Shown here: positions 13,097-19,530 of the stretch, one piece after another
How positions within the stretch are numbered: position 1 is the first letter of the stretch
How the letters are laid out: every line of letters begins with the position of its first letter
Assembly (NCBI GenBank): GCA_964645765.1
Contig: CAZYBE010000045.1
Span: 1-22,926, forward strand
Direction: 5' to 3'
DNA from: CAZGMN01 sp964645765
GTDB lineage: Bacteria; Acidobacteriota; Aminicenantia; Aminicenantales; Aminicenantaceae
Length of the DNA stretch: 22,926 nt
Position numbers and translations under genes: made by a program
The notes under the pieces: model-generated
Seen by the model: the letters and a program-made list of their open reading frames with translations, nothing else
The model's database searches: none
What the model was told of the DNA's origin: nothing

Positions 13097-14320
13097 ATGG
13101 TCAAACAATTCAAATTTCCTGATATTGGCGAAGGAATAACCGAAGGAGAATTAGTCAGATGGCTGGTTAAAGAAGGAGATGAAATAAAGAAAGACCAGCC
13201 CCTTGCTGAAATCGAAACCGATAAAGCTGTCGTCGAGATTCCCTCCCCTTATTCAGGGACTATTCTCAAGTTGCATTTCAAGGAAAATGATATTGTCAAG
13301 GTCGGCGAAGTCCTGGTTTCTATCGGAGAAAAAGGAGAAGCCCTGCCCCTTGAACCTGCTGTCGAGAAGCCGGCAGAAAAGAGGCCCGCTCCTTCCACTG
13401 TGGGAGAGATAACTGAAAGTCAGGAAGAGATCAGGGAAATCCAGGCCACGCCAAGAGTCCGCAAGCTTGCCTTGGACTTGGGAGTTGAACTCAAGACAGT
13501 TAAAGGCAGCGGTCCTGGTGGAAGGATTACCGAAGAGGATGTGAAAAGAGTCAAAGAAAAAGAAGCCGGGGTGCCTGTGAAGGAGCCAAAACCAGAAGTT
13601 GAAGCAAAATTTGACATTTACGGCTCCATCGAGAGAATACCTCTCCGCGGAGTGAGACGAGCCACAGCCAAACGTATGGCTGAATCCGTATCCAAAGCAG
13701 CCCATGTCACGCATTTCGACGAAGCCGATGTAACAGATTTAGCAAAAATCAGAGAAAAGATGAAAAAAGAGGTTGAAGAAAAAGGGGTCAAACTCACTTA
13801 TCTTCCCTTCTTCGTCAAGGCCGTTATCGCCAGCCTGAAGCTCCATCCCTTGCTCAACGCCTCGCTGGATGAAGAGAGCGAAGAGACCATCATCAAGAAA
13901 TATTACAACATCGGCATCGCCGTCGATGTCCCTGATGGATTGATTGTCCCAGTGGTCAAGGCTGCTGACCAGAAATCCCTGATGGAAATAGCCGAAGAAA
14001 TACAGAGGCTGGCTGAGGGGGCAAAAGCGAGGACGGTCGACCTGGCTGACCTCAAGGGCGGAACCTTTTCCATAACCAACGTCGGAATGATTGGAGGCTA
14101 TGCGGCAACTCCCATCATCAACTATCCAGAAGTCGCTATCCTGGCAACCTTAAAAATCGCAGATAGGGTCCGGGTGATAAAGGGTGAGATAAAGATCATA
14201 AAGTCATTGCCACTCTGTCTATCTTTTGACCATCGGGTTGTAGACGGCGCTGAGGTTGCAAGGTTCATGAACGATTTGATTCATTTTCTCGAGAATCCGG
14301 CTCAGATAACAGGGGGATGA
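13097..14320 (+). CDS. pdhC: 2-oxoacid dehydrogenase E2 component (dihydrolipoyl acyltransferase)
   Basis: E2 is the core of the complex; its lipoyl arm carries the acyl group and its catalytic domain passes it to CoA. The 407-residue protein has one N-terminal lipoyl domain with the lipoylated lysine in ETDKAVVEI (Lys43). A Pro/Glu-rich linker follows, then the E1/E3-binding domain (ATPRVRKLA to GGRITEEDV, about 117-152). After another linker comes the catalytic domain with FDHRVVDG (377-384; His379 and Asp383 catalytic). ATG 13097 is chosen since GGAG lies 8 bases upstream. No E3 or lipoate ligase gene follows; the next gene faces the other way. The E3 must come from elsewhere in the genome. 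Confidence 0.95.
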   Translation: MVKQFKFPDIGEGITEGELVRWLVKEGDEIKKDQPLAEIETDKAVVEIPSPYSGTILKLHFKENDIVKVGEVLVSIGEKGEALPLEPAVEKPAEKRPAPSTVGEITESQEEIREIQATPRVRKLALDLGVELKTVKGSGPGGRITEEDVKRVKEKEAGVPVKEPKPEVEAKFDIYGSIERIPLRGVRRATAKRMAESVSKAAHVTHFDEADVTDLAKIREKMKKEVEEKGVKLTYLPFFVKAVIASLKLHPLLNASLDEESEETIIKKYYNIGIAVDVPDGLIVPVVKAADQKSLMEIAEEIQRLAEGAKARTVDLADLKGGTFSITNVGMIGGYAATPIINYPEVAILATLKIADRVRVIKGEIKIIKSLPLCLSFDHRVVDGAEVARFMNDLIHFLENPAQITGG

Positions 14321-14386
14321 AACTGCCTGGGCGCCAGGCCAAATTTGACCTAATTTCATAAGGCAAATAAGCGATGGATTTCAAAG

Positions 14387-15805
14387 TCATTGGGGATTAT
14401 CTTTGCCTGGGATTCCGGGTTCGGTCATCATTTTCGGGCTAAGAATTTTTTTTATCTCCTTTTTGCTGAAGATGGCTTTTTTTTCTATAACTTCAACAAG
14501 GCTTTTTCCGGTCCTGAATGCTTCCTTGGCCAGCTCTGCAACCCGGTCATATCCGAGGTAAGGAGATAGAGCAGTCGCCAAGCCCAGGCTCGATTCAGCA
14601 TACATTATGCACTGCTCAACATTAGCCTTGATTCCATCAATGCATTTCTCCTTCAATTGCTTCAATGCATTTCCCATAATCTGAATCATGAAAATGAGGT
14701 TGAATGCCATGACGGGCATCATGACATTCAGCTCGAGCTGTCCAGCTTGAACTGCACCGCTGATGGCGAGGTCGCAGCCTATCACTTGATAGCAGACCAT
14801 GTTCATCATCTCAAGCATTGAAGGATTGACTTTGCCCGGCATCATCGAAGAACCCGGAGCGACCGGAGGAAGGGATATTTCAGCCAAGCCGGTTTTTGGA
14901 CCCGAGGAAAGGAGCCGAAGGTCATTTGAAACGCGGTTCATCTCCAGAGCCAGGTTGCGAACTGCTGATGAAACTTCGGCTATCGGCCTCATGCTCTGCA
15001 TGGCCTCTCTGAGGTCTTCAGCTCTTTTAAGAGTAAACCCAGTCATTCGAGAAAGATGCTTCACCGCAAGTTCCGAATATCCCGGGGCTGTGTTCAAACC
15101 CGTTCCCACCGCACTCCCTCCCAAGCCCAACTCAAGAAGGGATTGAGAGGCATTCTCAATAAAAGCCCTGCATTTCGCCAAGGTCTGCGCATAGGCTTTA
15201 AACTCTTGTCCCAGCCTTAGAGGAGGAGCATCTTGAAGGTGAGTTCTTCCCGATTTTATAACAGAGTCGAACTCTTCTGCTTTGGCTCTGAATGAATTTT
15301 CTATTTCCTTTAAAGCCGTGAAGAGAAGGTCTCTTAAAAGAAAGAGAGCGGCCAGATGCATGGCCGAAGGATAGACATCATTTGTGCTCTGACCCATGTT
15401 GACATGGTCATGAGGATGGACAATCCGGTATTCGCCCCTCTTTCCTCCCAAGATTTCCTCAGCGCGATTGGCAAGAACCTCATTGCCATTCATATGAAAA
15501 GAAGTCCCTGCTCCCATCTGAAAGACATCCACGATAAATTGGTCCATGAGCTTGCCCTTCAGAATTTCATCGCAGGCCTTGATGATGGCATTCCCTCTCC
15601 TCTTCTCCAGCTTCCCAAGCTCAAGATGAGATAAGGCGGCAGCTTTCTTAATGAGAATCATGGACTTCACCATGAGAGGATGAGCCCTCAGCCCGCTTAT
15701 CGGAAAGTTTCGAGAGGCTCTTTGAGTTTGGATACCATAGTAAGCCTCCTCAGGGACTTGAACCTTGCCAAGGGTATCTTCCTCGATTCGCATTCTTGTC
15801 TTCAT
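14387..15805 (-). CDS. aspA: Aspartate ammonia-lyase (aspartase/fumarase superfamily)
   Basis: The enzyme interconverts aspartate with fumarate plus ammonia. The 472-residue protein begins RIEEDTLGKVQVPEEAYYG and continues IQTQRASRNFPISG, a pattern closer to aspartase (YYG..T.RA..NF) than to fumarase C (WGAQTQRS). Conserved SGRTHLQDAPPLRLGQEF and the SS loop GSSMMPGKVNP (from residue 318; catalytic Ser likely 319 or 320) are intact. The SS loop's PGK and the MVCYQVIG that follows are intermediate between the two families, so class II fumarase is an alternative. AGGAG lies 7 bases before the ATG. It follows panD by about 124 bp on the same strand, with a repeat between them. It could supply aspartate for PanD or ferment aspartate; which direction runs is inference. 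Confidence 0.8.
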   Translation of the reverse strand: MKTRMRIEEDTLGKVQVPEEAYYGIQTQRASRNFPISGLRAHPLMVKSMILIKKAAALSHLELGKLEKRRGNAIIKACDEILKGKLMDQFIVDVFQMGAGTSFHMNGNEVLANRAEEILGGKRGEYRIVHPHDHVNMGQSTNDVYPSAMHLAALFLLRDLLFTALKEIENSFRAKAEEFDSVIKSGRTHLQDAPPLRLGQEFKAYAQTLAKCRAFIENASQSLLELGLGGSAVGTGLNTAPGYSELAVKHLSRMTGFTLKRAEDLREAMQSMRPIAEVSSAVRNLALEMNRVSNDLRLLSSGPKTGLAEISLPPVAPGSSMMPGKVNPSMLEMMNMVCYQVIGCDLAISGAVQAGQLELNVMMPVMAFNLIFMIQIMGNALKQLKEKCIDGIKANVEQCIMYAESSLGLATALSPYLGYDRVAELAKEAFRTGKSLVEVIEKKAIFSKKEIKKILSPKMMTEPGIPGKDNPQ

Positions 15806-15866
15806 TTCTTTCTCCTGAAAATATTTTATTTATCCTTGAAAATATAAATATAAACCCATAAAAAAA

Positions 15867-15903
15867 TGCCATCGCGAGGAGCGAAGAAACGCGGCAATCT
15901 CAC
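15867..15903. repeat. Short dispersed palindromic repeat (CATTGCGAGGAGCGAAG family)
   Basis: The stretch contains CGCGAGGAGCGAAGAAACG and then CGGCAATCTCAC, very close to the palindromic ATTGCGAGGAGCGAAGCGACG...GCAATCTC unit I know from intergenic regions of many unrelated bacteria. GCC and CGCG on the left pair with CGCG and GGC on the right around a short bulge. It lies between panD and aspA. Only one copy was seen here, so genome-wide repetition is inference. Confidence 0.6.
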
Positions 15904-15929
15904 AAGAGTAATCTTAAACGGCAGGCTAT

Positions 15930-16286
15930 TTACTTCATCTCCTTTAGCCTGTTATTCTCATCGACGATTAAGACTTTGGGCATGAAATAATCTGTCTCCT
16001 CATCCTCTAAAAACACATAGCAAGCGACGATCAGTTTATCTCCAGCCTTGGCCTTATGAGCCGCCGCTCCATTGACGATAGCCTTTCCAGAGTCCCTCTC
16101 GCCTTTTATCAAATAGGTTACGAATCTTTCTCCATTGGAGATGTTGTAGACGTGAACCTGTTCGAAGGGCAGCATGTCTGCAGCCTCCATCAGGCCCTCG
16201 TCCAGAGTGAGGCTGCCTTCATAATCGAGGTTGGATTCAGTGACTGTGAGCCTCTGAATCTTTGCTTTCATCATTATTCTTCTCAT
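15930..16286 (-). CDS. panD: Aspartate 1-decarboxylase (proenzyme)
   Basis: PanD makes beta-alanine from aspartate for pantothenate synthesis. It self-cleaves between Gly24 and Ser25 to form a pyruvoyl group. Here Gly24-Ser25 lies in YEGSLTLDE, exactly where the E. coli enzyme is cut, which also supports the chosen start (MRRIMMKAKIQR). The conserved INGAAAH-like block appears as VNGAAAHKAKAGDKLI, and YNISNGERFVTYLIKGERDSG matches the beta-barrel core. The 118-residue length is typical (about 115-130). AAGGAG lies 9 bases before the ATG. It starts 6 bp after the panC stop, so it is the last gene of a panB-panC-panD unit. Confidence 0.95.
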   Translation of the reverse strand: MRRIMMKAKIQRLTVTESNLDYEGSLTLDEGLMEAADMLPFEQVHVYNISNGERFVTYLIKGERDSGKAIVNGAAAHKAKAGDKLIVACYVFLEDEETDYFMPKVLIVDENNRLKEMK

Positions 16287-16292
16287 GGCACT

Positions 16293-17144
16293 TTACTCCT
16301 TGATGCGGAGAATTGTGTTATCGATAAACCTGGCTTTTCCGAGGAAAATCGCCACGGCAGCAAGGGCTTGCTTTTCGACCCTGGTTATCGGGTTGAGCTC
16401 TTCCATGTCCACAATCTCGGTATAGTCGATTCTTGCCAGGGGCTCTTTGCCGATAATCTCCCTCATTCTGTTCAGAATCGCGGCAGTATTCCTCTCCCCT
16501 TTTCTCACTATCGCTTCCGCTTCTTTCAGGCTTTTTGAAAGAACAAGAGCTGCCTTCCTCTGCTCCTCGTTTAAGTATATATTCCTGGAGCTGAGCGCGA
16601 GTCCATCTTTTTCTCTGACAGTGGGCAAGACTTCAACCTTAACATCCGAATTAAGGTCGCGAACCATCCTTTTGATGATGATCGCCTGCTGAGCATCTTT
16701 CTGCCCGAAGAAAGAGATGTCGGGTTTGACGATATTGAAGAGCTTCAAGACAACCGTGCACACGCCCCGGAAATGCGTTGGCCGGGACCGTCCGCAGAGC
16801 TTGCTCTGCAAATCATGGACTTCGACATAGGTCTTATAGCCTTCAGGATACATTTCATCTGACTCAGGGACAAAAAGATAATCAACTCCTTCTTTCTTTA
16901 AAAGCTCAGAATCTTTCTTTAAATCCCGGGGATAATCTTTTAAATCTTCCCCTAGCCCGAACTGAGCGGGGTTGACAAAGATGCAGACCACGGTCGCATC
17001 AGCCCTGCTCAGGGATTCTCGCACCAGGCTCAGATGGCCCTGATGAAGAAAACCCATGGTCGGGACAAAGCCGATAGTCTTTCCTTTCGATTTCAGCCTT
17101 CTGGCTGTTTTCCTCATCTGGTTAACGCGGGTGATAATCTTCAT
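16293..17144 (-). CDS. panC: Pantothenate synthetase
   Basis: PanC condenses pantoate with beta-alanine using ATP, through a pantoyl-adenylate. The 283-residue protein has the HIGH-type motif PTMGFLHQGH (28-37; His34 and His37), VCIFVNPAQFGLGEDL...YPRD, LCGRSRPTHFRGVCTVV, FGQKDAQQ, and the KMSKS-like LSSRNIYL. One small variation is FGLGEDL where FGPxEDL is usual. It lies 2 bp after panB; the AGAGG site overlaps the panB end, and panD begins 6 bp after it. All three steps for pantothenate from ketopantoate, apart from the reductase (PanE or IlvC), are therefore in one transcription unit. Confidence 0.96.
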   Translation of the reverse strand: MKIITRVNQMRKTARRLKSKGKTIGFVPTMGFLHQGHLSLVRESLSRADATVVCIFVNPAQFGLGEDLKDYPRDLKKDSELLKKEGVDYLFVPESDEMYPEGYKTYVEVHDLQSKLCGRSRPTHFRGVCTVVLKLFNIVKPDISFFGQKDAQQAIIIKRMVRDLNSDVKVEVLPTVREKDGLALSSRNIYLNEEQRKAALVLSKSLKEAEAIVRKGERNTAAILNRMREIIGKEPLARIDYTEIVDMEELNPITRVEKQALAAVAIFLGKARFIDNTILRIKE

Positions 17145-17146
17145 CT

Positions 17147-18031
17147 TTACCTCTTGGATAACTTCTTTGGCTTGGACTTCTTTCCGGTCAGTTCCTCAAT
17201 CTTTTCTGACTGAAAATGATAGGAATGCTCGCTATCCGGAAACCTCCCTTCCCTGACATCATCGATATACTCTTTTACAGCCCGGCTGATGAGCTGATGA
17301 ATGTCAGCATATTTCTTGACAAACTTGGGAAGGTATCCGTCGGAATAGCCAACCAGGTCGTGGAAGACGAGAATCTGTCCGTCACAATACGGCCCGGCTC
17401 CTATGCCAACCGTGGGAACCTTGAGCTTTTCAGTGATGATTTTTGCCACCTCCATGGGAATACATTCCAGGACAACGGAAAAAACTCCAGCCTTTTCCAG
17501 GTTTGAGGCATCCTGGATGATTTTCTTGGCTTCATCAACTTCTTTGCCTCTGACCTTGAACTGGCCAAAATGATAAATGGACTGAGGCGTAAGCCCGACA
17601 TGCCCCATGACCGGAATCTCAACATCGACCAGAGCCTCAATCAGCCTTAGCCTCTTCTTCGATGCCCCCTCAATCTTGACCGCTGACGCTCCGGCTTCCT
17701 TCAGAAAACGGGAGGCATTGGCAATGGACTCTTCTTGAGTCAAGTGAAAAGAAAAATAAGGCATGTCTCCCACAACCAGCGCCCTTTTCGAAGCCCGAAC
17801 CACAGGCTTGGTGTGATGAATCATCTCTTCCATGGTCACCGGAATCGTGTTTTCATAGCCCAGGACCACCATCCCCAATGAATCTCCGACCAGAATCATA
17901 TCCACTCCGCTTTCATCCACGATTTTAGCGATGGGAAAATCATAGGCCGTTATGGCCACAATCTTTTCTTTCCTGTCTTTCTTGGCCTGAAGAAAGGGAA
18001 TGTTAACTTTTTGGTTTGTTTTTTCGGGCAT
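17147..18031 (-). CDS. panB: 3-methyl-2-oxobutanoate hydroxymethyltransferase (ketopantoate hydroxymethyltransferase)
   Basis: PanB transfers a one-carbon unit from methylene-tetrahydrofolate to 2-ketoisovalerate, the first step to pantothenate. With ATG 18031 the protein has 294 residues. TTG 18037 is possible, but AAAGGA lies 8 bases before the ATG, so the ATG is preferred. Motifs include VAITAYDFPIAKIVDESGVD, LVGDSLGMVVLGY (metal-binding Asp and active-site loop), VVGDMPYFSF, GASAVKIEGA, MGHVGLTPQS, and PTVGIGAGPYCDGQILV. It shares the substrate 2-ketoisovalerate with branched-chain amino acid metabolism, and the E1/E2 dehydrogenase operon nearby might use it too. The C-terminal tail is lysine-rich. 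Confidence 0.96.
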   Translation of the reverse strand: MPEKTNQKVNIPFLQAKKDRKEKIVAITAYDFPIAKIVDESGVDMILVGDSLGMVVLGYENTIPVTMEEMIHHTKPVVRASKRALVVGDMPYFSFHLTQEESIANASRFLKEAGASAVKIEGASKKRLRLIEALVDVEIPVMGHVGLTPQSIYHFGQFKVRGKEVDEAKKIIQDASNLEKAGVFSVVLECIPMEVAKIITEKLKVPTVGIGAGPYCDGQILVFHDLVGYSDGYLPKFVKKYADIHQLISRAVKEYIDDVREGRFPDSEHSYHFQSEKIEELTGKKSKPKKLSKR

Positions 18032-18102
18032 GACCAATCCTTTCTCCCCATCCCGCCATTACATCGGGATTGAGGTAAAGTCTAATAATGATGCTATCTA
18101 TT

Positions 18103-18771
18103 TTATTTTTCTTGTTGTTTGTTATTTTTGCTCAGGGGCACATAAAATAAAGGGCTTTTCTTCATCTTTTTAATCCTGTCTATTAAATCTATTATATCTT
18201 CTTCTTGGTCTAAATCCAAATCATCAGCTTTCACCGCCAGGAGTGGAGTGGCTTGGTAGTTGAAGAAGAAATAGTCAAAGGCTTCCAGAATATTTTCTAA
18301 ATATTTCTCCGAGATATTTTTCTCTAGAGCTGACCCGTCTCTGGCAATTCTCTTGAGGAGGGTGGGCATGGAAATCTGGAGGTAGATAACAAGGTCAGGC
18401 TTGGCCACTCTCTCTGACAGTATACCGTAGATTCTCTCATAGACTATGAGCTCATCATCGGCAAGAGTCTGGTAGGCGTAGATCTTATCCTTTTCGAAAA
18501 GATAATCGCAGATGACTCTTTCTTCAAACAGCTCCCTCTGCATAAGAGAAACCTGCTGGTGATAGCGGTTCACAAGGAAAACAAGCTGGGCGAGAAAGGA
18601 AGCCCCTTCTTTCTCCTCATAAAAATCTCGAAGGTAGGGGTTCTCGACCCTGTCCAGGCTCACCTTGCCTCCTATTTTCTGAGCCAGGATGTTCGCGAGT
18701 TTTGTCTTGCCGCATTTAAGAACACCATCTACGGCGATATGCTTGAAAATGATATTGTCTTTCTCCGCCAT
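18103..18771 (-). CDS. Deoxynucleoside kinase family protein
   Basis: These kinases phosphorylate deoxynucleosides with ATP in nucleotide salvage. The 222-residue protein has an N-terminal P-loop VDGVLKCGKTKLA (Gly16, Gly21-Lys22-Thr23). The usual form is EG.IG.GKT; here Lys19 replaces the Gly and an Asp precedes the loop. Also visible are the substrate-site segment FLAQLVFLVNRYHQQ, VICDYLFEKDKIYAY (the catalytic-acid region), PDLVIYLQISMPTLLKRIARDG, and a C-terminal helix. It fits the bacterial dNK family often annotated as deoxyadenosine/deoxyguanosine kinase. It heads the strand leading into panB (71 bp gap). AGGAG precedes the ATG, and a promoter and leader hairpin are upstream. Substrate preference cannot be read from this sequence. 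Confidence 0.85.
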   Translation of the reverse strand: MAEKDNIIFKHIAVDGVLKCGKTKLANILAQKIGGKVSLDRVENPYLRDFYEEKEGASFLAQLVFLVNRYHQQVSLMQRELFEERVICDYLFEKDKIYAYQTLADDELIVYERIYGILSERVAKPDLVIYLQISMPTLLKRIARDGSALEKNISEKYLENILEAFDYFFFNYQATPLLAVKADDLDLDQEEDIIDLIDRIKKMKKSPLFYVPLSKNNKQQEK

Positions 18772-18780
18772 TTCTCCTAT

Positions 18781-18819
18781 CCCTTCGCTCTCGGCACTAT
18801 TCCCATCTGCCGAAAAGGG
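18781..18819 (-). promoter_or_regulatory. Hairpin in the leader of the kinase/pan transcript
   Basis: Arms TCGGCA (18791-18796) and TGCCGA (18808-18813) are flanked by CCCTT (18781-18785) and AAGGG (18815-18819), so the stem extends with internal mismatches. It ends just before the AGGAG site of the kinase gene on the minus strand. It could tune translation; no known riboswitch was recognised. Confidence 0.35.
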
Positions 18820-18832
18820 ATTTGAAGCTTAA

Positions 18833-18872
18833 AAAATAGCGAATATTATAAGATAAGTCAATTGAATTACAA
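18833..18872 (-). promoter_or_regulatory. Promoter region of the kinase-panBCD unit
   Basis: Two overlapping choices exist on the minus strand. TTGTAA (18867-18872) and a perfect TATAAT (18845-18850) are 16 bases apart. TTGACT (18856-18861) and TATTTT (18833-18838) are 17 bases apart. The upstream boxes lie within the end of the repeat whose hairpin begins at 18871, so that repeat may have helped form this promoter. Confidence 0.5.
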
Positions 18873-18920
18873 AAAGGGGACAGGCTATTTTTTTTGAAAA
18901 AAGTAGCCTGTCCCCTTTTT
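18857..18920. repeat. Inverted-repeat element, REP-like, possible bidirectional terminator
   Basis: Perfect 17-base arms 18871-18887 and 18904-18920 (AAAAAGGGGACAGGCTA and its complement) enclose a loop of T and A runs that can pair further. Either strand gives a stem followed by a T run, so it could end transcription from pspC. Its GTCAATTGAA end and AAAAAGGGGA start match the element at 5020-5085, so I place them in one family. The hairpin-rich element begins only 4 bases further right. Confidence 0.65.
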
Positions 18921-18924
18921 ATCT

Positions 18925-19215
18925 GAGCTAAGGCTAAGTGCTGAGAAAACCGTTTGAAGGCTGAGCGGGCACGGTTCCTCGACCGAAGGGAGAGGAGAGC
19001 GACCTTGGAGGGGGAACCGCTTCGCGTTCCCCCTTCCAACGCTTTCGCTGCCTCCCCTTCTCGGACGCTTTAAAGCGTCCTGCGACCAAGGGGTCATGCC
19101 CCCTTGGAATCCCCCGCTGCTTTGCCGATGGGCAAAGCAGCGAAGCCTGAAACTGAGCCGCTTTTGCCTCGCTGGGGCAAAAGCGGCGTGTTTTCGAAGC
19201 ACTTAGCCTGAGCTC
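18925..19215. mobile_element. MITE-like hairpin-rich element with terminal inverted repeats (copy 2, complete)
   Basis: The ends 18925-18950 and 19190-19215 are inverted repeats matching at 23 of 26 bases, the outer 18 with one mismatch. Inside are at least six stems: 19005-19017/19026-19039 (one bulge), the perfect palindrome GGACGCTTTAAAGCGTCC (19063-19080), 19086-19093/19100-19107, 19115-19125/19132-19142 region, 19157-19168/19176-19187, and 19188-19193/19197-19202. The right half matches 1-140. No protein-coding gene was credible here. Together with the inverted repeat to its left it fills the 430-bp space between the kinase and pspC. The right end reaches into pspC and supplies its last codons and stop. 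No clear target-site duplication was seen. Confidence 0.75.
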
Positions 19216-19403
19216 TTTTCCATGGGGACAATAATCCAGGCGATTAGATAGAAGATAACCATTGGCAGAACGGCCGTCAGCAAAGTAGCGCCCACAAACA
19301 AGAGTCGAACAACGTTGACGTCCGTATCTAAATAGCCAGCAAGCCCGCCGCAAACTCCTCCAAGAATCTTCTTTGTCTGAGAGCGGTAAAGCGTTTTTGC
19401 CAT
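19203..19403 (-). CDS. Small PspC-domain membrane protein
   Basis: The 66-residue protein starts AKTLYRSQTKKILGGVCGGLAGYLDTD, the conserved PspC opening, followed by VNVVRLLFVGATLLTAVLPMVIFYLIAWIIVP with one long or two short membrane segments. PspC domains occur in the phage-shock membrane-stress response, but stand-alone small ones are common and their role is not defined. GAGGAG precedes the ATG. The final residues KSSG and the TAA stop come from the terminal inverted repeat of the adjacent element, so the original C terminus may have been different; the PspC domain itself is complete. Confidence 0.85.
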   Translation of the reverse strand: MAKTLYRSQTKKILGGVCGGLAGYLDTDVNVVRLLFVGATLLTAVLPMVIFYLIAWIIVPMEKSSG

Positions 19404-19427
19404 TTTTTCTTCTCCTCGATAAAATTA

Positions 19428-19456
19428 TTTATATCTGCAATAAAACTCCATGAGAA
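19428..19456 (-). promoter_or_regulatory. Possible pspC promoter
   Basis: On the minus strand TTCTCA (19451-19456) and TATAAA (19428-19433) are 17 bases apart, with the pspC ATG about 25 bases further. The -10 is good and the -35 is weak. Confidence 0.4.
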
Positions 19457-19530
19457 AATACGAAGCTCTCTTTACGAAAGTTCTATTCAGCCTTCGATTC
19501 ATTTAAAATAATATCCAAAACTGGCTTCCA

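Noticed and set aside
14325..14339. GCCTGG-GCG-CCAGGC hairpin between the convergent E2 and aspA genes as a terminator
   Set aside because: The stem is short and neither strand has a T run after it, so termination is not supported.
18885..19353. Long minus-strand open frames across the repeat zone (18885-19202 and 18934-19353)
   Set aside because: They read through palindromic repeat DNA, are rich in Arg, Ser and Pro, overlap pspC in another frame, and show no family motif.
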